Of a stretch of DNA of 6,359 bases, positions 1 to 4,928 are shown one piece after another (positions within the stretch are counted from its first letter, which is position 1; each line of letters starts with the position of its first letter). The stretch comes from Caldimonas sp. (GTDB taxonomy: Bacteria > Pseudomonadota > Gammaproteobacteria > Burkholderiales > Burkholderiaceae_C). The DNA is taken from contig JASLGD010000618.1 of NCBI GenBank assembly GCA_030150305.1, positions 1 to 6,359 on the forward strand, written 5' to 3'. Made by a program: the position numbers and the translations under genes. A model generated the notes under the pieces. It searched no databases, was not told where the DNA came from, and saw only the letters and a program-made list of their open reading frames with translations.

Positions 1-142
1 CGCCAGCGAGCGCAAGCGTCGCGCTGAACGCGACCAACGCGGCGCGGCGAGGGCGGCGCAGCAGCCGCGCGGCGCGCGACGACCGGATGAGGACACGGGC
101 GGACGGCACAGCGCACGAGCGTAGGCCGGCTGGCGGCCGCAT
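1..142 (-). CDS. N-terminus of a probable exported protein (partial, runs off left edge)
   Basis: Only about 47 codons are visible and the rest lies beyond the left edge, so no function can be assigned. Reading leftward from the ATG at 142, the frame is open and nearly all codons end in G or C, as in the neighbouring genes. The encoded start has an arginine-rich stretch (RSSRAARLLRRPRR) followed by a hydrophobic segment (AALVAFSATLALAG). That is the layout of a Sec-type signal peptide or an N-terminal membrane anchor. It is not a clear Tat motif. A GTG at 109 in the same frame would give a shorter and more typical signal-peptide n-region. Neither start has a convincing Shine-Dalgarno sequence, so the start is uncertain. 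It is the last gene in the transcription direction and is separated from the DUF2277 gene by about 140 bases. A non-coding explanation cannot be excluded from so short a piece. Confidence 0.42.
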   Translation of the reverse strand, partial: MRPPAGLRSCAVPSARVLIRSSRAARLLRRPRRAALVAFSATLALAG

Positions 143-195
143 CGCGCGCCGCCGGGCAGCGACGCGGCGTGCTCCTACGCACGCACAGCCGTTTT

Positions 196-230
196 GCCGG
201 CTCCGCGACGGCAGCTTCGCCGCGGCCGGC
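196..230 (-). other. Imperfect hairpin in the gap after the DUF2277 gene
   Basis: In the minus-strand transcript, arms at 225-230 and 196-201 (GCCGGC with GCCGGC) pair over 6 bp. A 2-base bulge follows, then a 7-bp inner stem (218-224 with 204-210, one G-U pair) around a 7-base loop. It lies about 55 bases past the DUF2277 stop. The bases after it are AAAA rather than a U-tract, so it is not a canonical intrinsic terminator. It could be a 3' end structure, a Rho-associated structure, or chance in GC-rich DNA. Confidence 0.35.
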
Positions 231-232
231 GC

Positions 233-254
233 TCAGGCGTCAGGCGTCAGGCGT
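233..254. repeat. Three tandem copies of a 7-bp unit (TCAGGCG)
   Basis: The unit TCAGGCG occurs three times back to back (233-239, 240-246, 247-253), followed by another T. On the transcribed minus strand each copy carries TGA. Because the period is 7, the three TGAs fall in three different frames (complements of 233-235, 240-242 and 247-249). It lies about 30 bases after the stop codon of the DUF2277 gene. The copies are seen directly; any role as a back-up stop cassette is inference. Replication slippage is a simple alternative origin. Confidence 0.85.
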
Positions 255-284
255 GGCGCCAGGCGACCGCGCGGTCGTCGCGGA

Positions 285-575
285 TCAAGCCGATGCGTCG
301 CCCGACGCGGCGCCGAAGCGCGCCGCCGAACGCGCCTTCGCGCGCGCGGCCTCGATCGCGCGGTCGCGCGGCGGCGCGTTGGTGACGAGCGCGCCGATCA
401 GCGTCCGCGCCGCCGCCGCGACCTGCTCGACGGCGGCATCGAACGCCGCCTCGTTCGCCTTCGAGGGCACCGTGAATCCGCTCAGCTTGCGAACGAACTG
501 CAGCGACGCGTCGCGGATCTCGAGCTCGCTCGCTGGCGGCTCGAAGTTGAACAAGGTCTTGATGTTCCTGCACAT
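285..575 (-). CDS. DUF2277 family protein
   Basis: A 96-residue protein of the DUF2277 family, whose biochemical role is not known to me. The hallmark N-terminus MCRNIKTLFNFEPPAS is present. It is followed by the family's helical core (about residues 16-65, including FVRKLSGFTVPSKANEAAF at 27-45), the conserved APPRDR at 67-72, and an alanine/arginine-rich C-terminal helix. Length and residue pattern fit a complete family member. The ATG at 575 is fixed by the conserved MCRNIK start and by an in-frame TGA just upstream. The ribosome-binding site is weak (GAGCC next to the start), so expression may depend on coupling to upstream translation. The glyoxalase-fold gene ends 74 bases upstream, and that gap holds a 24-codon open frame described separately. 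No signal peptide or membrane segment is visible. The protein is probably cytosolic. Confidence 0.93.
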   Translation of the reverse strand: MCRNIKTLFNFEPPASELEIRDASLQFVRKLSGFTVPSKANEAAFDAAVEQVAAAARTLIGALVTNAPPRDRAIEAARAKARSAARFGAASGDASA

Positions 576-578
576 GGC

Positions 579-653
579 TCAGCGTTTCATCGAATGGAGC
601 GCGACGCGGTTGCCTTCGCTGGCGACGACGGCCCAGACCCATCGGTGGCTCAT
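579..653 (-). CDS. Candidate 24-residue micro-ORF between VOC and DUF2277 genes
   Basis: The frame reads MSHRWVWAVVASEGNRVALH then SMKR and stop. Its ATG overlaps the stop of the glyoxalase-fold gene in an ATGA tetranucleotide, and its TGA ends three bases before the DUF2277 ATG. It therefore fills the gap almost exactly. Twenty of 24 codons end in G or C, similar to the real genes. I do not recognise the peptide and no good Shine-Dalgarno is visible, so translation would rely on re-initiation. It could be a coupling relay, a true small protein, or chance. Confidence 0.28.
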   Translation of the reverse strand: MSHRWVWAVVASEGNRVALHSMKR

Positions 654-1087
654 CGCGTCATCGTTGCGGCGACGGCGGCATCGGGCGGCCCCTTCAGCTC
701 GACGACGTTGCCGTCGGGATCGCGGACGTAGAGCGACGGCCCGTCGCCTTCGGCGCCGTAGCGACGCGCGACGTCGCCGGCGTCGATCGCGTGCGCGCGC
801 AGGTGGGCGCGGATCTGCGCCTCGTCGAACGGCTCGACGCGGACGCAGAAGTGGTCGACGTTGCGGCCCTCGTCGCCCGCCGCGGCGCCGCCGGCGCGGC
901 CGAGCGCGCCGTCGATCGGCACGAGGTCGATCAGCGAGCGGCCGGCACGCAGCTGGACGAGGCCGATGTCGTCCTGCCGCTTCTCGACGGTGCAGCCGAG
1001 GACGTCGCGATAGAACGCCAGCGCGCGCTCGAGGTCGACGACGCGCAGCACGACGTGGTCGATCTCGCGGATCCGGATCAAGGCCAT
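650..1087 (-). CDS. VOC family protein (glyoxalase/bleomycin-resistance fold)
   Basis: A 145-residue vicinal-oxygen-chelate protein with the expected two beta-alpha-beta-beta-beta modules (about residues 7-57 and 76-132). The four metal-ligand positions of the fold appear to be H11 (IDHVVL), D54 (LIDLVP), H79 (VDHFCV) and E130 (NVVELKG). The end RDPDGNVVELKG is typical of the family. Members include glyoxalase I, ring-cleavage dioxygenases and antibiotic- or fosfomycin-modifying enzymes, so the substrate cannot be named. An Asp at the second ligand position is less usual than Glu. The ATG at 1087 is preferred because the MAPEG gene stops at 1078, giving a 10-base overlap (ATGGCCTTGA), and the fold begins right after it. 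Longer upstream frames only read the MAPEG gene out of frame. The overlap implies translational coupling with MAPEG, and the protein is probably cytosolic. Confidence 0.93.
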   Translation of the reverse strand: MALIRIREIDHVVLRVVDLERALAFYRDVLGCTVEKRQDDIGLVQLRAGRSLIDLVPIDGALGRAGGAAAGDEGRNVDHFCVRVEPFDEAQIRAHLRAHAIDAGDVARRYGAEGDGPSLYVRDPDGNVVELKGPPDAAVAATMTR

Positions 1088-1509
1088 GCTCCCGCGAGGT
1101 GCAGGCCGGCAAGCACCCAGAGGACGACGAGCGCGACGTTGGAGAGCGCGAACGCCGAGAGGCGATGCAGCACCTTGTTGTACGTGAGGTGGATCAGGCT
1201 GTGGACGACGCGCAGCGCGACGTACAGCCAGGCGACGGAGGTCGCGACGGTCGAAGCGCCGACGGTGACGTAGAGCACGATGCAGACGACGTAGAAGAGC
1301 ATCGGCAGCTCGAGCAGGTTCATGTAGTTGCGGTTCGGCACGCTGACGTGCCCGGGCACCTTCGCCGACTCGCCGTACTTGAAGTCGTCCGGGCCGATCT
1401 CGCGCTGGCGCACCGAGCGCACGCGCGCGACCGGGATGAGCCCGAGCACGATCAGCGTCCACGCCGCCAGCGCAAAGAGCGGATAGAGGATCGCCGGGTT
1501 GCTGCGCAT
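1078..1509 (-). CDS. MAPEG family integral membrane protein
   Basis: A 143-residue protein of the MAPEG family (membrane-associated proteins in eicosanoid and glutathione metabolism). Four hydrophobic segments are visible at about 8-28, 68-86, 88-106 and 118-138. The family motif NLLELP (64-69, the N-x-x-E-x-P pattern) begins the second segment. ALRVVHSLIH (98-107) supplies the conserved Arg and His after the third. Relatives include microsomal glutathione transferases, but many bacterial members have no known substrate, so a glutathione-transferase role is inference. The ATG at 1509 directly precedes the first membrane segment. Upstream in-frame codons only shadow the phasin gene. The phasin gene ends 16 bases upstream and the VOC gene starts within this gene's last codons, so the three are probably co-transcribed. 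No strong ribosome-binding site is seen. The expected location is the cytoplasmic membrane. Confidence 0.93.
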   Translation of the reverse strand: MRSNPAILYPLFALAAWTLIVLGLIPVARVRSVRQREIGPDDFKYGESAKVPGHVSVPNRNYMNLLELPMLFYVVCIVLYVTVGASTVATSVAWLYVALRVVHSLIHLTYNKVLHRLSAFALSNVALVVLWVLAGLHLAGAWP

Positions 1510-1525
1510 GCAGGCGCGTTCGAGG

Positions 1526-1948
1526 TCAGCGCTTCTTCTTGCCGAGCCGCTTCGCGTTCGCGACTGCGCGCCGGTGCACCGGCGCCAGTCCCTTGCCGAG
1601 CACCGCGAGCGCGGCGCGCTGCAGCTCGAGTTGCAGCGCGAGCGTTGCCGCATCGGCCTTGCGCCGCGACGCCGACGGCGTCGCCGCGCGTGCCAGCGCG
1701 GCCGCGAGCTTGCGCTGCGATTGCAGCGCCTGCGCCGTCATCGCCCGCCAGGACTCGCCGAACGCGGCCTGCTTCTCGGCGACCATGCGGACCGCTTCCT
1801 TGCGGCCGCGCGCGCTCTTCCACGCGGCCGGATCGGCAAAGCCGGCGAGCCGGTGGCCGATGACCTGCGGGACCGCCCACGCGAGCTCGGCGGTGCGGGC
1901 GGCGAGGGCGCGCGAGGCGCGTGCGGAGCGGGGGCGACGAACGGTCAT
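1526..1948 (-). CDS. Phasin-like polyhydroxyalkanoate granule-associated protein
   Basis: A 140-residue, alanine-rich, almost entirely helical protein with no signal peptide. The segment AVPQVIGHRLAGF (25-37), then VRMVAEKQAAFGESWRAM (53-70), resembles the PHA-granule-associated phasins of Burkholderiales. Those proteins coat polyhydroxyalkanoate granules and influence granule size and number. Residues about 75-120 form a further amphipathic helical stretch. The N-terminus is basic and the C-terminus ends AKRLGKKKR, which could bind nucleic acid or the granule surface. The assignment rests on overall resemblance rather than a catalytic motif, so it is less certain than the enzyme calls. The ATG at 1948 has GGAG with good spacing, but that site lies inside a perfect inverted repeat (1949-1966). 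The gene sits 32 bases after the CWC gene and 16 bases before MAPEG. No PHA synthase or depolymerase gene is in the window. Confidence 0.7.
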   Translation of the reverse strand: MTVRRPRSARASRALAARTAELAWAVPQVIGHRLAGFADPAAWKSARGRKEAVRMVAEKQAAFGESWRAMTAQALQSQRKLAAALARAATPSASRRKADAATLALQLELQRAALAVLGKGLAPVHRRAVANAKRLGKKKR

Positions 1949-1966
1949 GCGGATCTCCGGATCCGC
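1949..1966 (-). promoter_or_regulatory. Perfect inverted repeat covering the phasin ribosome-binding site
   Basis: The sequence GCGGATC-CGGA-GATCCGC is a perfect 7-bp stem with a 4-base loop on the minus strand, ending directly at the phasin ATG. The Shine-Dalgarno GGAG is split between the loop (GGA) and the downstream arm (G). As RNA, the hairpin would partly hide the ribosome-binding site. As DNA, the same symmetry could be an operator. The repeat is seen directly; the regulatory role is inference. Confidence 0.5.
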
Positions 1967-1980
1967 GTGACTGTAGCGAG

Positions 1981-2211
1981 TCAGCGCGCCGTCGTCGTCG
2001 TCGCGGCCGGTCGGTCGTCAATCGCGGCGCAGCGCGCGCAGATGCAGCGCGGCGCTCCCTCGGCGAGCGCGGCCCGCGCGCGCACGGAGGCGCTGAACGA
2101 CGCCTCGACGCACCAGCAAGGCCCTGCGGCCGCGGCCGCGATCGCGCAGCCGTTCGCCTCGCCGCACAGCGGGCAGCGATCCGCTGCGCCCTGCGCCGGC
2201 GGCTCGGCCAC
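1981..2211 (-). CDS. Cysteine-rich CWC family protein
   Basis: A 76-residue small protein matching the cysteine-rich CWC family. The pattern is CPLCGEANGC (13-22), a nine-residue spacer, CWC (32-34), then CICARC (56-61). The eight cysteines suggest a small zinc- or metal-binding fold. The family has no established function that I know of. The GTG at 2211 is chosen because it lies just ahead of the first CxxC and shares one base with the stop (TAG) of the upstream secreted-protein gene. This is an overlapping arrangement that implies coupled translation. No ATG is available close by. The C-terminus is low-complexity (four threonines from a GTC-type run) and probably disordered. The phasin gene follows after 32 bases. 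No signal peptide is present, so it is likely cytosolic. Confidence 0.85.
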   Translation of the reverse strand: MAEPPAQGAADRCPLCGEANGCAIAAAAAGPCWCVEASFSASVRARAALAEGAPRCICARCAAIDDRPAATTTTAR

Positions 2212-2570
2212 TAGTGCACGCGGTGCATCTCGCCGCGCAACGCACGGCACTCGTGGTCGAGCGTCTTCGCCGAATCCGGTGCCGACGACTTCGTGCCGCC
2301 GGCGAGCGCGATCTGGCGCTCGGCCTTGTACGTCGCGCTCGCGCGCGCATCGGCCAGGCGCGCCTTCGTCTTCTCGTTGAGCGTCGCCCGCCAGAGGCTC
2401 AGATACGCCTCGTCGCGGTGGCCCTTCATGTCCGGGTACAGCTTCTCGCAACTGCCGTAGCTCACGTCGTAGCGCGCCAGCGCCTTCGGCTCGTAGGCGC
2501 GGCTCTGCGCGCCGGCGCTCGCCGAGGCGGCGACGACTGCAGCCGCGAGCAGGAGATGGAGTCGGTTCAT
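2211..2570 (-). CDS. Small exported protein of unknown function
   Basis: A 119-residue protein with a clear Sec signal peptide. It has a short basic start (MNRLH), a hydrophobic core (LLLAAAVVAASASA, about 6-19) and a likely AXA-type cleavage near residues 19-22 (AGA|QS). The mature part of about 97 residues is helical, charged and soluble, with two cysteines (in GSCEKLYP and DHECRALRG) that could form a disulphide in the periplasm. Other recognisable text is HRDEAYLSLWRATL. I do not recognise a named family. The ATG at 2570 is chosen for the signal peptide; a TTG extension to 2645 would put 25 unrelated residues before it. Its stop overlaps the GTG of the CWC gene by one base, so the two are translationally linked even though one product is exported and the other apparently is not. 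The GFA gene ends 85 bases upstream. Confidence 0.85.
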   Translation of the reverse strand: MNRLHLLLAAAVVAASASAGAQSRAYEPKALARYDVSYGSCEKLYPDMKGHRDEAYLSLWRATLNEKTKARLADARASATYKAERQIALAGGTKSSAPDSAKTLDHECRALRGEMHRVH

Positions 2571-2655
2571 CGAGGCGGACTGGAAGCGACGGAGCCCGGA
2601 TTCTGCGCCGCCGACGAGCGGCCACGTAACAACATGCTGAGCCAACCGTCACGCT

Positions 2656-3153
2656 TCAGCCCTTGCCGGCGGCGCGTGCGACGAGCGCGGCGCGCCGTTC
2701 GAGGCTCGCCTTCGGCCAGAGCTCGGACGCCTTGTAATACTCGGCGACCGCCGGCGTCGCCGGCGGCAGCACGACCCACGGCTGCTTGGTCGACGTGTAG
2801 ATGTGGATGTCCGGCGGCAGCCGATCCGGCTCGTCGAGCGTGCCGACGCGAACGAAGCGCACCGCGTCGCCGCCGCCGCCGTAGTTGCTCCAGACCGCGA
2901 TCCGGCAATGCGGGCAACGCGCGATCCGCTGGCCCTTGCCGCTCGCCGACGGCGTGTCGACGACCTCGACCTCGCCGCGCAGCAGCTCGACGCGATCGGA
3001 CTCGATCAGCGCGTTGAGCGCGAACGCCGAGCCCGTCTCGCGCTGGCACCAGCGGCAGTGGCAGCAGTGGACGAAGAGCGGTGCGCTCGTCATCCGGTAG
3101 CGGACGCTGCGGCACGTGCAACCGCCGTCGTGGGGATTCGATCGTTCGTCCAT
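2656..3153 (-). CDS. GFA family zinc protein (glutathione-dependent formaldehyde-activating / CENP-V type)
   Basis: A 165-residue protein of the GFA/CENP-V family. The cysteine set is complete: C12 and C14 (GGCTC) with C80 and C83 (ARCPHC) form the structural zinc site. C31, C33 and C36 (CHCRWC) correspond to the second, catalytic-type zinc site of the family. GSAFALNALI (41-50) and AVWSNYG (86-92) are also typical. The founding enzyme converts formaldehyde and glutathione to S-hydroxymethylglutathione, but that activity is disputed and most paralogues are uncharacterised. The specific reaction is therefore not claimed. The ATG at 3153 is preferred over an ATG at 3165 and a TTG at 3168, because GGAG lies six bases before it. 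The gene stands 63 bases after the phosphoesterase and 85 before the secreted protein. It may be its own transcription unit, and the protein is probably cytosolic. Confidence 0.93.
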   Translation of the reverse strand: MDERSNPHDGGCTCRSVRYRMTSAPLFVHCCHCRWCQRETGSAFALNALIESDRVELLRGEVEVVDTPSASGKGQRIARCPHCRIAVWSNYGGGGDAVRFVRVGTLDEPDRLPPDIHIYTSTKQPWVVLPPATPAVAEYYKASELWPKASLERRAALVARAAGKG

Positions 3154-3184
3154 CGTGGGCTCCATCAACGTCGACGCAACCGTC

Positions 3185-3206
3185 GCCGCGACATCGTAGT
3201 CGCGAC
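3185..3206 (-). other. Hairpin between phosphoesterase and GFA genes
   Basis: On the minus strand GTCGCGAC and GTCGCGGC (3199-3206 and 3185-3192) can pair over 8 bp, with one G-U pair, around the 6-base loop TACGAT. It begins about 10 bases after the phosphoesterase stop. No U-tract follows, so a canonical intrinsic terminator is not supported. It may be a 3' stabilising structure or chance. Confidence 0.3.
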
Positions 3207-3216
3207 GTCGCCGCGC

Positions 3217-3699
3217 TCAGAGCGTGACGGTGCGCGCGGTCACCGCGCCGTCGGCGATCGCCAGCTCGCCGACCGAGATCGGCAGGCTGAAGCGACGCGG
3301 CCCCGCGCTGCCCGGGTTGACGTAGAGGACGCCGCCGCGCTCCTCGACGCGCGGCCGGTGCGAGTGTCCGGAGACGACGACGGCGACGCCCGCCGCGGCC
3401 GGGTCGATGTCGATCTGCGCGAGATCGTGGACCGCGTACAGCCAGACGCCGCCGAGCTCGACGAGCTCGCTCTCGCGCAGCCGCGCCGCCCAGGCGCCGC
3501 GATCGTTGTTGCCGCGCACGGCGGTCAGCGGTGCGATCGCGGCGAGCGCGTCGAGCACCGCCGGGCTGCAGATGTCGCCGCCGTGGACGATGTGGTCGCT
3601 GCCGGCAAGGAAGGCGAGCGCCTCGGGACGCAACAGGTCGTGCGTGTCCGAGATCAGGCCGATGCGAAGCGGCGCGGCGCGCCGCGCGGCGACGCTCAC
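3217..3699 (-). CDS. YfcE/MJ0936-type metallophosphoesterase
   Basis: A 160-residue calcineurin-like phosphoesterase of the small YfcE/MJ0936 (YfcE_MJ0936/TIGR00040-like) group. These are cytosolic, metal-dependent phosphodiesterases whose physiological substrates are mostly unknown. All family motifs are in order: SDTHD (17-21), HGGD (39-42), GNND (63-66), the His in VHD (H91) and GHSHRP (111-116). The closing NPGSAGPRRF (128-137) is typical of this group. These supply the Asp, His and Asn ligands of a two-metal centre, so the enzyme appears intact. The start is a GTG at 3699, about ten residues before the first strand (LRIGLISD). No ATG is available, and the Shine-Dalgarno is weak. The thioesterase gene ends 67 bases upstream. 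A 24-codon GTG frame spans that gap and ends in a GTGA overlap with this start, so coupled translation is possible. Confidence 0.94.
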   Translation of the reverse strand: MSVAARRAAPLRIGLISDTHDLLRPEALAFLAGSDHIVHGGDICSPAVLDALAAIAPLTAVRGNNDRGAWAARLRESELVELGGVWLYAVHDLAQIDIDPAAAGVAVVVSGHSHRPRVEERGGVLYVNPGSAGPRRFSLPISVGELAIADGAVTARTVTL

Positions 3700-3766
3700 G
3701 TCGACGCCGCGACGCCGCGACGCGTCGCCGCGGCGGTCGCGCGCCGATCGGCCGACGCCAGCGCGC

Positions 3767-4177
3767 TCACGCCGTGCCTTCGAGGACGAGCTGCGTCTGC
3801 GTCACCACCGCGCACAGCTTGCCTTCCGCGGTGCGGATCGACGTCTGCCAGACCATCGTCGTGCGGCCGCGGTGGAGCGCGACGCTCTCGCCGGTCACCG
3901 TCGTGCCGACGCGTGCGCCGCCGATGAACTTGGTGCTCGAGTCGGTCGTCGTCGTCCGCTTGCCCGGCGCCAGGTTGACGAACGTTCCGACCGCGCCGAG
4001 CGTGTCGGCGAACGCCATCGACGCGCCGCCGTGGAGGATGCCGCCGGTCGTGCAGAGGTCGGGGCGCACCGCCATCTCGGCGACGACGCGCTCGGCCTCG
4101 CAGGCGACGATGCGAATGCCCATGAGGCCCGGGAAGAGCGGGTCGAGGAGCTTCTGCAGCGCGGCGACATCGGTCAC
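3767..4177 (-). CDS. PaaI-type hotdog-fold thioesterase
   Basis: A 136-residue hotdog-fold acyl-CoA thioesterase of the PaaI group. The family signature GGILHGGASMAFADTLGA covers residues 45-62, with H49 and D58. The nine-residue spacing matches the His and catalytic Asp of E. coli PaaI. The following strands (TTTTDSSTKFIGGARVGTTV, 75-94, and TTMVWQTSIRTAEGKLCAVV, 106-125) fit the five-stranded sheet. Such enzymes hydrolyse aryl- or acyl-CoA thioesters in the cytosol as tetramers. The exact acyl group cannot be read from sequence, and no phenylacetate genes are nearby. The GTG at 4177 is chosen because GGAG lies six bases upstream and the protein then has normal family length. An upstream ATG at 4267 would add 30 arginine-rich residues. 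The leader carries an inverted repeat and a 15-codon frame, described separately. Confidence 0.93.
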   Translation of the reverse strand: MTDVAALQKLLDPLFPGLMGIRIVACEAERVVAEMAVRPDLCTTGGILHGGASMAFADTLGAVGTFVNLAPGKRTTTTDSSTKFIGGARVGTTVTGESVALHRGRTTMVWQTSIRTAEGKLCAVVTQTQLVLEGTA

Positions 4178-4246
4178 GGGGATCTCCTGCGGTGCTCGCG
4201 TCGGCGCGCGACCGAGCGCATCGTCGCTCCTGCTCGAACGATGCGC
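4174..4246 (-). promoter_or_regulatory. Thioesterase leader: 9-bp hairpin plus candidate 15-codon leader ORF
   Basis: On the minus strand GCGCATCGT (4238-4246) and ACGATGCGC (4216-4224) form a perfect 9-bp stem with a 13-base loop. The loop contains AGGAG, a good Shine-Dalgarno, and the 3' arm holds an ATG (4221) five bases downstream of it. That ATG opens the frame MRSVARRREHRRRSP. It has seven arginines, and its TGA overlaps the thioesterase GTG as GTGA. The AGG-AGA codons near its end are also the thioesterase's own Shine-Dalgarno. The structure is seen directly; a leader-peptide or attenuation role is inference, and chance is possible at this GC content. Confidence 0.4.
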
Positions 4247-4277
4247 GGCGGCGCCGCGTCGACGCATGCACGCGAGC

Positions 4278-4919
4278 TTAGGCGACGTTCCCGGCGATGG
4301 CCAGCGCGAGGTTCGTTCGCGCGCGCGGTTCGAGCGCCGCGCGCAGCCGCGGCGTGCCGTAGATCGGATCGCGGGCGAGGAAGCCCGCCAGCACCGCGCT
4401 TCGCCGCGCGCGGAACTCGGCCTCCGGGACGTGTGCGTATTCGCGCCGGATCTGCTGCTCGTACTCGGCGAAGCGCGCCGGCTCGGCGCCGAGGATCGCG
4501 AGGTCGACGTCGACGAGCAACTGCTCGTCGGCGCCGGTCGGCGTCGCCTGCGAGTGGCGTGTCGCGAGGACGAGCGCGGCGACGCGCGCGACCGCGTCGG
4601 CGCTCACCGCGGCGGCGACGAGCGCGCGCTTGGCCCACTCGGCGCTGCGTTGCTCGTTGTCGCTGCGGCGCGCGTCGTACACGGCGTCGTGGAACCAGAG
4701 CGCGATCTCGACTTCGCCCGGGTGCTCGGCGAGGTCGCGGCAGCCGTCGAAGCGATCGATGCACTCGCGCAGGTGCTGCAGCGCGTGGTAGCTGCGATGC
4801 GGTTCGTCGTACGCTGCAACGAGCGCGTCGCGGACCTCGCTGCCGTCGCCGGCGGCGCCGAGCGCGCGCCATGCGCGTCGCCACGATCGCGCGAGGTCGT
4901 CGGCGGTGTCGGCGGCCAT
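4278..4919 (-). CDS. HD-domain predicted metal-dependent phosphohydrolase (COG4339 type)
   Basis: A 213-residue protein of the predicted HD-superfamily hydrolase group COG4339. Bacterial members often carry the misleading database name 'N-methyl-D-aspartate receptor NMDAR2C subunit'. Conserved features are Y-x-EP-HR-x-YH (37-45), HALQHL (45-50, His ligand), ALWFHDAVYD (73-82, the HD pair H77-D78), ATRHS (119-123), and VDVDLAILG (136-144, the distal Asp). These provide the His, HD and Asp metal ligands expected of HD phosphohydrolases. The late PIYGTPRLRA (185-194) also fits the group. Substrate and role are unknown; nucleotide or phosphomonoester hydrolysis is only the superfamily expectation. 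The ATG at 4919 follows AAGGAG, with rather tight spacing of two bases. The membrane methyltransferase gene ends 9 bases upstream, so the two form an operon. A gap of 100 bases separates it from the thioesterase. Confidence 0.9.
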   Translation of the reverse strand: MAADTADDLARSWRRAWRALGAAGDGSEVRDALVAAYDEPHRSYHALQHLRECIDRFDGCRDLAEHPGEVEIALWFHDAVYDARRSDNEQRSAEWAKRALVAAAVSADAVARVAALVLATRHSQATPTGADEQLLVDVDLAILGAEPARFAEYEQQIRREYAHVPEAEFRARRSAVLAGFLARDPIYGTPRLRAALEPRARTNLALAIAGNVA

Positions 4920-4928
4920 CGCTCCTTC

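Noticed and set aside
169..1863. Long plus-strand open frame (564 codons)
   Set aside because: It runs antisense through five recognisable minus-strand genes or parts of genes, and its product is Arg/Ala-rich low-complexity text with no domain. It is a GC-rich shadow.
2567..2635. 22-codon frame ending in ATGA at the exported-protein start
   Set aside because: It contains rare-looking TTG-TTA codons, a Ser/Pro-rich peptide and no ribosome-binding site. It is weaker than the other gap-spanning frames and probably chance.
2571..2645. TTG-started 25-residue extension of the exported protein
   Set aside because: It would place unrelated residues before an otherwise complete signal peptide; the ATG at 2570 is the better start.
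196..3206. Hairpins at 196-230 and 3185-3206 as intrinsic terminators
   Set aside because: Neither is followed by a U-tract on the transcribed strand, so a canonical terminator call is not supported.
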